DNA of 64,000 nucleotides from Propionibacteriaceae bacterium (GTDB lineage: Bacteria > Actinomycetota > Actinomycetes > Propionibacteriales > Propionibacteriaceae), in contig JAIRYW010000076.1 in the NCBI GenBank assembly GCA_031267645.1, forward strand, positions 1-64,000, written 5' to 3'. The position numbers and the translations under genes were made by a program. Shown here in pieces: positions 35,048-42,916 of this stretch. Numbering within the stretch: position 1 is the first letter of the stretch; each line of letters begins with the position of its first letter. The notes under the pieces are model-generated. The model saw only the letters and a program-made list of their open reading frames with translations. It was not told where the DNA came from and ran no database searches.

Positions 35048-36259
35048 ATGCACACTCATGAGCCCGGCCTGGCGGCCCCGGCCAGCCGCCGCGGACGGCT
35101 GTGGCTGACCGTCCTGATGGCCGGCCTGCTGCTGCCCACCCTGGTCGGGTTGGTCCTGCTCTGGCCCCGGGCCGACCAGCGGCCCGCCCCCACGCCCTAC
35201 CTGTATCAGAACGCCAGCTACGCCTTCGGCCAGGTCAGCGCCGTCCACCCCGAGCGGACGGAGGACCAGGTCGAGGTCCGGTTGGACGGCTCCGATCTGA
35301 TCGTGGCCGTCCAGCCCAACCCGGACGTGCCCTTGGACACCTTCGACCCGGGCGACCGGCTGCGCTTGATGTACCTGCCGGAGGCGGCCACCGGCGGCGG
35401 CAACCCGTACATCTTCATCGACTTCGAGCGCTCGCGGCCGATGTGGCTGCTGGCGATCGTCTTCGCCATCGTGGTGGTGGCGGTGGCCCGCTTCAAGGGG
35501 TTGGCCGCCCTGGTCGGGCTGGTGGCGGCCCTGGCCCTGATCTGGGTCTTCCTGCTGCCCGCTCTGATGGCCGGCCGCGACCCCTTGGCCGTGGCCCTGG
35601 TGACGGCCAGCGCCGTCCTCTTCCTGGTCGTCTATTTGGCCCACGGCGTCTCGATCAAATCCACCACCGCCCTGCTCGGCACCTTCGCCGGCGTCGTCAT
35701 CGTGGCCGGTCTGGCCAGTTGGGCCATCCCGGAGGCGAACCTGATCCCCAGCACGGAAGAGAACATGGCCCATCTGGCCAACATCGTGCCCGGCTTGGAC
35801 CCGCGCGGCGTCCTGCTCTGTGGGCTGGTCTTGGCCGGCGTCGGCGTGCTCAACGACGTCACCATCACCCAGGCCTCAGCCGTCTGGGAGTTGCGCGCCG
35901 CCGCTCCCGAGGCCTCTCGCCGCGAGCTGTTCGGCCGCGCCATGCGGATCGGCCGCGACCACATCGCCTCGACCGTCTACACCATCGCCTTCGCCTACGT
36001 CGGCGGAGCCCTGGGCCTGTTGACCCTGGCCGCCACCTACGACCACCGCCTGGGCGACCTGCTGACCTTCAACGACATCGCCCAAGAGCTGGTCGGCGTC
36101 CTGGTGGCCTCGATCGGCTTGGTCCTGGCCATCCCCATCACCACCGTCATCGCCGCCTGGCTGGCCGACCGCCCGCCGCTCCCGGAATCGCCGCCGGCGA
36201 CCGCCCGGCCGGTCGGACCGACCGCCGGGGCCGAGGACGAGGGCGCCGCGACGGCCTGA
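35048..36259 (+). CDS. YibE/F-family membrane protein
   Basis: About 403 residues: one N-terminal helix, an extracytoplasmic beta-rich domain of about 90 residues (EDQVEVRLDGSDLIVAV), then seven or so helices with the family segment GVLNDVTITQASAVWELR. YibE/F proteins are of unknown function. ATG 35048 lies seven bases after TAGCCT (35035-35040), a leaderless pattern. It stands alone downstream of the regX3-like gene, with 138 bases between. Confidence 0.87.
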   Translation: MHTHEPGLAAPASRRGRLWLTVLMAGLLLPTLVGLVLLWPRADQRPAPTPYLYQNASYAFGQVSAVHPERTEDQVEVRLDGSDLIVAVQPNPDVPLDTFDPGDRLRLMYLPEAATGGGNPYIFIDFERSRPMWLLAIVFAIVVVAVARFKGLAALVGLVAALALIWVFLLPALMAGRDPLAVALVTASAVLFLVVYLAHGVSIKSTTALLGTFAGVVIVAGLASWAIPEANLIPSTEENMAHLANIVPGLDPRGVLLCGLVLAGVGVLNDVTITQASAVWELRAAAPEASRRELFGRAMRIGRDHIASTVYTIAFAYVGGALGLLTLAATYDHRLGDLLTFNDIAQELVGVLVASIGLVLAIPITTVIAAWLADRPPLPESPPATARPVGPTAGAEDEGAATA

Positions 36260-36584
36260 CGAGCGCCTGACCGTCCCCTTGAAGACCTGGGCCAAGCCCC
36301 AGCCCCAGAAGGCGCTGACGGACTGGCCCGGCCCAACCGTAGACCGGCCGGCGTCCGGACCCGCTCCCGGGGTGGCGCGAATGTCCGAACGCCGGCCCGG
36401 GCCGACTGTCTCGGTCGGACGGGGCCGGTCCGACCCTGTCCGACCCCTCGGGGAGGCGCCCCGGTCCGGACTGCCGTAGGGTCCTCCCAACGGTGGTGGA
36501 CGGTCGCATATCCGCTCCGCCCCGACCGGAGTTCCGCTCGACGCCGCGTCGAGGGGCGCTCCCCGACCGACGAGGAGAGAGACG
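36260..36584. other. Intergenic region without a recognisable gene
   Basis: I see no gene in these 325 bases. The frames that cross them have no starts with ribosome-binding sites and no family features. The last 20 bases hold the GAGGAGAGAG ribosome-binding site of the next gene. Confidence 0.5.
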
Positions 36585-36902
36585 TTGTATCGCTCACTGT
36601 TGTATCTGAACGTCAAACCGGGTCTGACCGACGCCCTGGTCGAGTGGTACAAGGAGGTCGACTCGTTGGGCATGGCGGTCGAGCTGGCCGACTGCGTCTC
36701 GACCGAGATCTACGCCCTGCCGGACCAGCCCGACCGTCTGCTGGTGACCGCCCTGTGGCGGGAGCGGGACGACTACCAGCGCTGGGTCGACCACCCCTTC
36801 CGGCAGCAGTTGACCGCGGGCATCAACCAGTACATCGACGACACCTTCACCGAGGCCTCGAAAGGGCTGCTCCTGAGCAGCCTGCTGTCGGCTCCCAACT
36901 GA
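36585..36902 (+). CDS. Antibiotic-biosynthesis-monooxygenase-like (ABM/dimeric alpha-beta barrel) protein
   Basis: A 105-residue protein resembling the ABM fold: strand RSLLYLNVKPG, a helix TDALVEWYKEV, then YALPDQPDRLLVTALW and a helix with DDYQRWVDHPF. Members act on small aromatic substrates or only bind them; no catalytic residue can be singled out here. The TTG start has GAGGAGAGAG just upstream. It stands alone. Confidence 0.7.
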   Translation: MYRSLLYLNVKPGLTDALVEWYKEVDSLGMAVELADCVSTEIYALPDQPDRLLVTALWRERDDYQRWVDHPFRQQLTAGINQYIDDTFTEASKGLLLSSLLSAPN

Positions 36903-37048
36903 GGAGCGACGGAGGAGCCAAGGGAAGGGTCCGGGACGGCGGCGTCTCCCGGGCCGGCCGGGCCTGATCGAGCCAGTCGGTCCGTCCGGACCAAACGGTC
37001 GGCCGAGTCAGGCGGTCCGCCCCGGACCAGCCCGAGCGGTCGGTCGGA

Positions 37049-38356
37049 TCAGGCCGGACCGGCCGTCTCGGCTTCAGCCGCCAGAGCGGCGTCGGCCGGG
37101 GGCACGGTCGCGAGTTCGGCGGCGGCCGAAGCGGCGGCCTGGTCGGCCCGCCGCATGTGACGGCTCAGGCTGCGGGCGCAGGCCAGCACGATCAACATCG
37201 CCATCACGGCCCCGACCGCCAACACCCAGTAGCCGGAGTGGGGGCCGTAATGGTCGATCATCCAACCGGATCCGGCCGAGCCCAGGGCCAGGCCGATGGA
37301 CAGCGCCACGTCGATCCAGGTCAGGCCCTCGGTCAAGCTGGAAGCCGGCACCAAGCGGGCCATCAGCGAGTTGCCGGTGATGAAGGTGGGCGAGATGGCC
37401 AGCCCGGACAAGGCCGAGACGATGGCCAAGGACCATTGCTGATGGGCCAGCAGGAAGAGGATGGCCGGGCCGGCCACCAGCACCACGCCGATGACGAAAC
37501 GTTCGGCCAACGGTTTACGCCAGGGGCGGGAGCCGTACCACAGGGCGCCCAGCATGGAGGCGGTCGAACCGACGGCCATGATGGGGGCGGCCGCCCACTT
37601 CGTGCCCAGGGCCTCGCAGACCGCCACCATGGCGATGCCGTTGGAGCCGAATTGGACGCCCACGCCGATGAAGGCCACCGCCAGCACCAGCACTCCCGGA
37701 CGGGCGATGACCGGCCTGGGGCGGGCCTGACCGGCCGGTCGGCGGCGCACCGGCGGCTCGCTCTGGCGCTGGCCCAGGAAGGTCAGTCCGCCGCCCAGCA
37801 GGACTAGCACGATCAGGCCGACGCCGGCCTGCGGCAGCGGGCCCAGACCGGGCCAGGCCAAGGTGGAGACGACGGTGGCGATGGTGGGGCCGAGCACGAA
37901 GGCGACGTCGTCGAACATCGACTCCAAAGCGAAGGCTGGTTGCAGGGCCGGGGTCGCCCCCAGCAGGTGGGTCCAGCGGGCCCGCACCATGGCTCCGACC
38001 CGGAAGACGGTCACGCCCATGACGGCGGCGATCAGACACAGCACCGGGCCGGGCAGCCTGAAGCTGGCGCACACCACTAGGGCCACGGCCGCCACGACGT
38101 ACGAGCCGATCAGGGGGTGGCCCACCCGGGCCTGGCCCAGCCGGTCGATCAGACCGGCCACCAAGGGGGCGCAGACCGCTCCGGCGATGGTCATGGCGGC
38201 CACCACCTGGCCGGCCAAGGCGTACTCCGAATAGAGCCCGGACACCAACAGGGTGACGGCGATGCCGACCATGGAGTTGGCGAACCGGGTGATCAGACCG
38301 GCCCCACAGAAGCGTTTAGCCCCGGGGATGGCCAAGACTTCGAGGTAGGAACGCAC
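37049..38356 (-). CDS. MFS transporter
   Basis: A 435-residue protein with 12 predicted helices and the loop 2-3 motif DRLGQARVGH. The C-terminal tail of about 35 residues is Ala-rich. It resembles drug or metabolite exporters of the MFS (helices near SVMEA-like regions are not diagnostic), so the substrate is unknown. It begins with GTG at 38356-38354 and is followed by no other gene of the same operon. Confidence 0.85.
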   Translation of the reverse strand: MRSYLEVLAIPGAKRFCGAGLITRFANSMVGIAVTLLVSGLYSEYALAGQVVAAMTIAGAVCAPLVAGLIDRLGQARVGHPLIGSYVVAAVALVVCASFRLPGPVLCLIAAVMGVTVFRVGAMVRARWTHLLGATPALQPAFALESMFDDVAFVLGPTIATVVSTLAWPGLGPLPQAGVGLIVLVLLGGGLTFLGQRQSEPPVRRRPAGQARPRPVIARPGVLVLAVAFIGVGVQFGSNGIAMVAVCEALGTKWAAAPIMAVGSTASMLGALWYGSRPWRKPLAERFVIGVVLVAGPAILFLLAHQQWSLAIVSALSGLAISPTFITGNSLMARLVPASSLTEGLTWIDVALSIGLALGSAGSGWMIDHYGPHSGYWVLAVGAVMAMLIVLACARSLSRHMRRADQAAASAAAELATVPPADAALAAEAETAGPA

Positions 38357-38411
38357 GGCGCACCATTCTTCCAGAGGCCGGCCGACGCTCCCAGCGGGGC
38401 CGGCCTCTGGC

Positions 38412-39224
38412 TCAGACGCCGTGGGTGGCGGGGTCTCCGCCGATGCGCTGACCGCTGTCGAGCTGGTCGATGTCGGCCACGTCCTGAGCCGTCAGCTCGA
38501 CCTCGAGGGCCTCGTAATTCTCTTTCAGCCGGTCGAAGGAGACCGTCTTGGGCATGCAGATGTAGCCCTTGGCCAGATGCCAGGCGATGACGACCTGGGC
38601 CGGGCTGGCGCCGATGCGCTGGGCGATGCGCTGGACCGTCGGTTGCTCCAGGTCCTGCGCCTTGCCCAAGGGGGCCCAGGACTCGATGGCGATGTGGCGC
38701 CGCCGGCAGTGCTCGGCCACCTGGGAGTTGCTGAAAGTGGGGTGCAGCTCGACCTGGTTGACCACCGGCGCCTCGTCCGAGACCTGGGCCAGGGCGTCGA
38801 TGTAGTCAGTGTGGAAGTTGGACACGCCGACGCTGCGGGTCAGGCCCCGGTCGCGCAATTCGATCAGCTTGAGCCAAACCTGGGGGTAGACCCCCCAGGT
38901 CGGCATGGGCCAGTGGATCAGATAGAGGTCGACCCAGTCCAAGCCCAGCTGCTCCAGCGAGGTCTCCAGGGCGGCGGCCGGGTCGTCCATATCGGTCCGC
39001 CACAGTTTGGTGGTGACGAAGACTTCCTCCCGGGACAGCCCGGACGCCCGCAGGCCCTGGCCGACGCCGACCTCGTTCTGGTAGGCGCTGGCGGTGTCGA
39101 TGTGGCGGTAGCCCAGCCTAAGGGCCTCGGTCACGATCGGGCCGACCACTTCGTCCGGAGTGCGGAAAGTGCCCAGACCGAGCTGGGGGATGGTGTGACC
39201 ATCGCGAAAAGTCAGATTTGACAT
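38412..39224 (-). CDS. Aldo/keto reductase
   Basis: The 270-residue NADPH-dependent oxidoreductase starts MSNLTFRDGHTIPQLGLGTF. The catalytic tetrad is visible: Asp and Tyr in DTASAYQNE, Lys in VTTKLW and His in YLIHWPMP. The NADPH-binding end has RIGASPAQVVIAWHL and KTVSFDRLKENY. It is close to the 2,5-diketo-gluconate reductase/AKR5 type. The long frame upstream of 39224 is not coding. GGAG lies five bases before the ATG. Confidence 0.92.
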   Translation of the reverse strand: MSNLTFRDGHTIPQLGLGTFRTPDEVVGPIVTEALRLGYRHIDTASAYQNEVGVGQGLRASGLSREEVFVTTKLWRTDMDDPAAALETSLEQLGLDWVDLYLIHWPMPTWGVYPQVWLKLIELRDRGLTRSVGVSNFHTDYIDALAQVSDEAPVVNQVELHPTFSNSQVAEHCRRRHIAIESWAPLGKAQDLEQPTVQRIAQRIGASPAQVVIAWHLAKGYICMPKTVSFDRLKENYEALEVELTAQDVADIDQLDSGQRIGGDPATHGV

Positions 39225-39372
39225 GGCGCTCCAATCGGCCGAGCCTGACCGCCGCTCGGGGTCAGGAGGCGGCTGCGGCTGGCCGCCTGACGTCGGCCAG
39301 TCTAGCGGTGGGCCCTGCCGCCCGACCCGACGTCTCAGCCGCCCGGCGGAGGCGGTCGGACATAATGGAGCC

Positions 39373-40056
39373 ATGGAAGCCCCCTTGGTCTTGATCGTGG
39401 ACGACGAAACCGCCTTGGCCCAGGTCGTGGCGTCGTACTGCCAGCGCGAGGGCTGGCGGGTGGCGCTGGCCCAGGACGGCCCCGGGGCCGTCGAAGCGGC
39501 CCGGCGGTTGGAGCCGCAGGTCGTCATCTTGGACGTCATGCTGCCGGGCTTCGACGGTTACGAGGTCTGCCGCCGGGTGCGCGCCTTCTCGTCCGCCCAC
39601 ATCTTGATGCTGACGGCCCGCGGCGAGGAGCCCGAAGCGGTGGCCGGATTGACGGCCGGGGCGGACGACTACATGGTCAAGCCGGTCCGGCCCTTCGAAC
39701 TGATGGCCCGGGTCAAAGCCCACCTGCGCCGGGGATCGGAGGCCGGACCGGCCGAGCCCGAACAGCTCGAACAGTTGGTCTGGCGCGACTGGCGGCTCAA
39801 CCTCGAGTCACGCCGCGCCTGGTGGGGCGAACACGAACTCGATCTGACGCCGACCGAGTTCGACCTGGTCGCCGTCATGTTGCGGCGGCCCCACTCGGCC
39901 TGGGGTCGCCGCCAGCTGCTGGACCGACTCGGACTGGCCGCGGTGGAGCATTCGATCGACGTCCACGTCGGCAACATCCGCGCCAAATTGGCGGCCTGGA
40001 CCGACCGGCCGGTCATCCGCACCGTCCGCGGCGTCGGCTACGGATTGGCCGAATGA
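39373..40056 (+). CDS. OmpR-family response regulator of the copper cluster
   Basis: The 227-residue protein has a receiver domain (VLIVDDETALAQVV, VVILDVMLPGFDGYEV, DDYMVKPVRPFELM) and a winged helix ending IRTVRGVGYGLAE. ATG 39373 lies six bases after CATAAT (39361-39366), so the transcript is leaderless. It is followed at once by a kinase gene and then copper-export genes, so it plausibly controls copper resistance. The direct repeat TCCTTGA upstream of 41220 is a candidate site. Confidence 0.88.
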   Translation: MEAPLVLIVDDETALAQVVASYCQREGWRVALAQDGPGAVEAARRLEPQVVILDVMLPGFDGYEVCRRVRAFSSAHILMLTARGEEPEAVAGLTAGADDYMVKPVRPFELMARVKAHLRRGSEAGPAEPEQLEQLVWRDWRLNLESRRAWWGEHELDLTPTEFDLVAVMLRRPHSAWGRRQLLDRLGLAAVEHSIDVHVGNIRAKLAAWTDRPVIRTVRGVGYGLAE

Positions 40057-41162
40057 GCCCGGCCCGGCCCCGTCGCTCTTGGGGCTTCGACAAACGTATC
40101 TTCGTCACGGTGTTGGCCGCCGCGGTGCTGGTCGAGGCGATCTGTGGCCTGGTCGCCCTGGCCATCGGCCCGCTCCAATTCCGCGACCACATCGCCCAGG
40201 CCGGCATCACCGATCCGGTCATCGTCGAACACGTCGGCCAAGCCTTCACGGCCGCTCTGGGGCTGTCCTTGGCGGCCGGCGTGGTGGTGGCCCTGGCCGT
40301 GGGCTGGCTGGTGGCGTATCTGTCGGCCCGGCGCACCCATCACTGGTTGGTGGTGGTGTCCGAGACCACCGTCCGGCTCAGCCACGGCGACTACGCCGTC
40401 CGGGTGCCCCCGCTCGCCCTGGGCCCGGAGTTCGACCATCTGCGTCAAGCCGTCAACGACATGGCCGCCCAGCTGGAGCGGGTGGACAGCTCTCGCCGCG
40501 AGCTGATCGCCGACCTCAGGCACGAGATCCGGACCCCGCTGTCGGTCCTGGTGGCGGTGGTCGACGCTTTGGACGACCAGGTCATGGCGGCCGGTCCGGC
40601 GGCTTGGCAGACCCTGCGCGAACCGATCCAACGTATCTTGCGCTTGACCGACGACATCGCCCGTCTGAACGACAGCGAGGCCCCCGGCCTGCCGGCCCAG
40701 GCCGGCCCAGTCGACCTGGTCGACCTGGTCGAGCGGGTGACGGGCCAGTTCCAGCCCTTGTTCGACGACGGCGGCGTCACTTTGTCCAGGCGGCGGGCGG
40801 ACGGGCCGGCGACGGCTTGGGCGGACGACGACCGGGTGGCCCAGATCCTGTCCAACCTGCTGTCCAACGCCCTCCGTCACACCCCGGCCGGCGGACGGGT
40901 CGAGGTCGGCCTGGCCAGTGCGGGCGAGCGGGTCGAGCTGACGGTGGCCGACAGCGGCGAAGGTCTGGACCAGGCTGCTTTGGACCGCGTCTTCGACCGC
41001 TTCTACAGCGGCGATCCGGCCCGCGGCGGCCACCGCCACGGGCTCGGTCTGACCATCGCCCGCCGCCTGGCCCAATCTCTGGCCGGCGATCTGACGGCCG
41101 CCTCGCCCGGTCCGGGCCGGGGTTCGACCTTTAGTCTCTCCCTGCCCACCGGGCCATCTTGA
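40053..41162 (+). CDS. Membrane sensor histidine kinase of the copper cluster
   Basis: The 369-residue protein has two helices (about residues 16-36 and 67-90) with a loop of about 30 residues between them, a HAMP domain, the H-box IADLRHEIRTPLSV and an HATPase domain (NLLSNALRHTP, VADSGEGLDQ, HGLGLTIARRL). The loop has no Met or Cys cluster, so the copper signal is not evident there. The start overlaps the regulator's stop (ATGA). Confidence 0.88.
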   Translation: MSPARPRRSWGFDKRIFVTVLAAAVLVEAICGLVALAIGPLQFRDHIAQAGITDPVIVEHVGQAFTAALGLSLAAGVVVALAVGWLVAYLSARRTHHWLVVVSETTVRLSHGDYAVRVPPLALGPEFDHLRQAVNDMAAQLERVDSSRRELIADLRHEIRTPLSVLVAVVDALDDQVMAAGPAAWQTLREPIQRILRLTDDIARLNDSEAPGLPAQAGPVDLVDLVERVTGQFQPLFDDGGVTLSRRRADGPATAWADDDRVAQILSNLLSNALRHTPAGGRVEVGLASAGERVELTVADSGEGLDQAALDRVFDRFYSGDPARGGHRHGLGLTIARRLAQSLAGDLTAASPGPGRGSTFSLSLPTGPS

Positions 41163-41166
41163 CCGT

Positions 41167-41214
41167 TCCTTGAGCTGGCCCGGATCGCTCCTTGACTCAA
41201 GCGTCTTAGAGTCA
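41167..41214 (+). promoter_or_regulatory. Promoter with direct and inverted repeats before the copper genes
   Basis: TCCTTGA occurs at 41167-41173 and 41189-41195, 22 bases (two helical turns) apart, a pattern for an OmpR-type dimer. TGACTC (41193-41198) and GAGTCA (41209-41214) form an inverted repeat around the -10 hexamer TAGAGT (41207-41212), which is seven bases before the GTG start at 41220. Confidence 0.55.
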
Positions 41215-41219
41215 CTGCC

Positions 41220-42662
41220 GTGAGCAAGCGCAGCGCCGCTCGATTGAGCCAACGTCAGGTCGCCATCAAGGGCATGACCTGCGCCGCCTGTGAGACCCGG
41301 GTGGGCCGGCGGCTGCGCCGGATCGACGGCGTCGAACGGGTCACCGTGTCGGCCCGTCGGGGCGTCGCCACCTTGTACCTCAGCGGCGAGGTGGACCAGG
41401 CCACCATCCGGCAGGCCGTCGAACAGGCCGGCTACAAGGTGGCCTCGGGGGCCCCGCCCTGGCTCAGCCGCGACCCGGCGGTCTGGCGCGACGTCGCCCT
41501 CGGCCTGGTGGCGATCGTGGTCGTGGTGGGAGCGCTGACCGCCAGCGGCCTGATCGACCGTTTCGGCTCCCTGGCCTCCAGTTTCGCCGACGGCAACCTG
41601 GTCATGGTGATGGCCCTGGGGGTGGCGGCCAGCCTGTCGACCTGCATGGCTCTGACCGGCGGTCTCGTGATCGCCTTGTCGGCCCGTCACGGCGCCTCCC
41701 ATCCCAACGCCACCACTAGACAACGTGTCATGCCTCAGGTCTGGTTCAACGTCGGCCGGGTGGCCGGCTTCACCGTCCTGGGGGCCGGCCTGGGCCTGCT
41801 GGGCCGGCTGTTCCAGCTGACCGGGGCCCTGACCTCGTGGCTGATGTTGGCGGCGGCCGTCGTGATGGGGCTGCTGGGGCTGTCGCTGAGCGGGGCCTCA
41901 CCCCGGCTGGGCCTGAACGCCTTGCGCCTGCCCGGCCGGCTGGGCCAGGCCTTCCAGGCCCGTTCCGAAGCCGACTCGGCCCGCCCCTACAGCGATTGGC
42001 GGGCGGTCGGCTGGGGAGCGGCCAGCTTCTTCCTGCCCTGCGGCTTCACCCAGGCGGTCCAGGTCTACGCCGCTTCCACCGGCCAGCCCGCCCGCGCCGG
42101 CTTGGTCATGGGCCTGTTCGCCCTCGGCACCGTTCCCGGCCTGCTGTCGGCCGGCTCGTTGGCCGCCCTGGCCCGGGGCCGGGCCGCCCAACGGGTCTAC
42201 CGCCTGTTGGGCGTGCTGGTCATGGCTTTCGCCGTCCTGAACGGGGCCAACGCGGCGGCCGCTTTGCTGCCCAGCTCCTCCGACCCGGCCGGCTGGTCCA
42301 GCTTCGACGACCGTCCCAGCGCCAATGTCACCATCGTCGACGGCCGACAGATCGTCCTGACGGAGCAGAATTTCCGAGGTTACGACCCCGTCAGCACCAC
42401 CATCTACGCCGGGCTGCCGGTCAGTTGGCGGATCAAGTCGACCTCGTTGGGCTGCGCCTCCGCCCTCGACCTGCGACCCTTCGGCCAGTCGCGCCTGGTC
42501 CTGACGCCGGGCCAGACCGCCACCGTCGAGTTCACCGTCGACCAGCCCCGTGACATCACCTACACCTGTTCCATGGGCATGTACCGGGCCCAGTTCCACG
42601 TCGTGGCCCCGCCCGAGGGCTTCGATCCGACCGCCCCCGGACCGACCGAGGGGCCCCGCTGA
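41220..42662 (+). CDS. Copper-handling fusion: HMA domain, SafE-like membrane domain, cupredoxin-like tail
   Basis: The 480-residue protein has three parts. Residues 12-80 are a heavy-metal-associated domain with IKGMTCAACETRV. Residues 90-350 hold six or so helices of the TauE/SafE (UreH-like) type. Residues 375-470 form a cupredoxin-like domain with metal-ligand candidates Cys in TSLGCASALDL and Cys/Met in TYTCSMGMYRAQF. Similar fusions occur beside copper ATPases and may pass Cu(I) across or sequester it outside. The GTG start is leaderless. The stop overlaps the next start by one base. Confidence 0.85.
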   Translation: MSKRSAARLSQRQVAIKGMTCAACETRVGRRLRRIDGVERVTVSARRGVATLYLSGEVDQATIRQAVEQAGYKVASGAPPWLSRDPAVWRDVALGLVAIVVVVGALTASGLIDRFGSLASSFADGNLVMVMALGVAASLSTCMALTGGLVIALSARHGASHPNATTRQRVMPQVWFNVGRVAGFTVLGAGLGLLGRLFQLTGALTSWLMLAAAVVMGLLGLSLSGASPRLGLNALRLPGRLGQAFQARSEADSARPYSDWRAVGWGAASFFLPCGFTQAVQVYAASTGQPARAGLVMGLFALGTVPGLLSAGSLAALARGRAAQRVYRLLGVLVMAFAVLNGANAAAALLPSSSDPAGWSSFDDRPSANVTIVDGRQIVLTEQNFRGYDPVSTTIYAGLPVSWRIKSTSLGCASALDLRPFGQSRLVLTPGQTATVEFTVDQPRDITYTCSMGMYRAQFHVVAPPEGFDPTAPGPTEGPR

Positions 42663-42913
42663 TGCCGGCCGGACACGATTGGGGCTGGCTCAGCTCGTCC
42701 GGACTGGCCTGGCTGCTGGCCGGGCTGGCCCTGGCCGCCATCGTCGTATTGGTCGGTCTGGGCCGTCCGGCCCGGCCGCGCCCGTACGACTCCAGGGCGG
42801 ACCAGCCGGCCGACCGGGCCGATCCGACCGGCTGGACCGACCGGACCGCTGGGCCGGCGCGGTCCAGCGGCGCCGCAGACCAGGTTACTATCGCCTTCAA
42901 GAAGGAGAGTTGA
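42662..42913 (+). CDS. Small membrane protein of the copper operon
   Basis: An 83-residue protein with one helix (LAWLLAGLALAAIVVLVGLG) and a hydrophilic tail of about 45 residues rich in Asp, Arg and Pro, with no Cys or Met pairs for copper. The start overlaps the previous stop and it ends three bases before copA, so it is part of the operon. Function unknown. Confidence 0.6.
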   Translation: MPAGHDWGWLSSSGLAWLLAGLALAAIVVLVGLGRPARPRPYDSRADQPADRADPTGWTDRTAGPARSSGAADQVTIAFKKES

Positions 42914-42916
42914 CCG

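Noticed and set aside
41192..41212. TTGACT as a -35 element for TAGAGT
   Set aside because: The two are only about 9 bases apart, too close for a sigma-70-type promoter; TTGACT belongs to the repeats instead.
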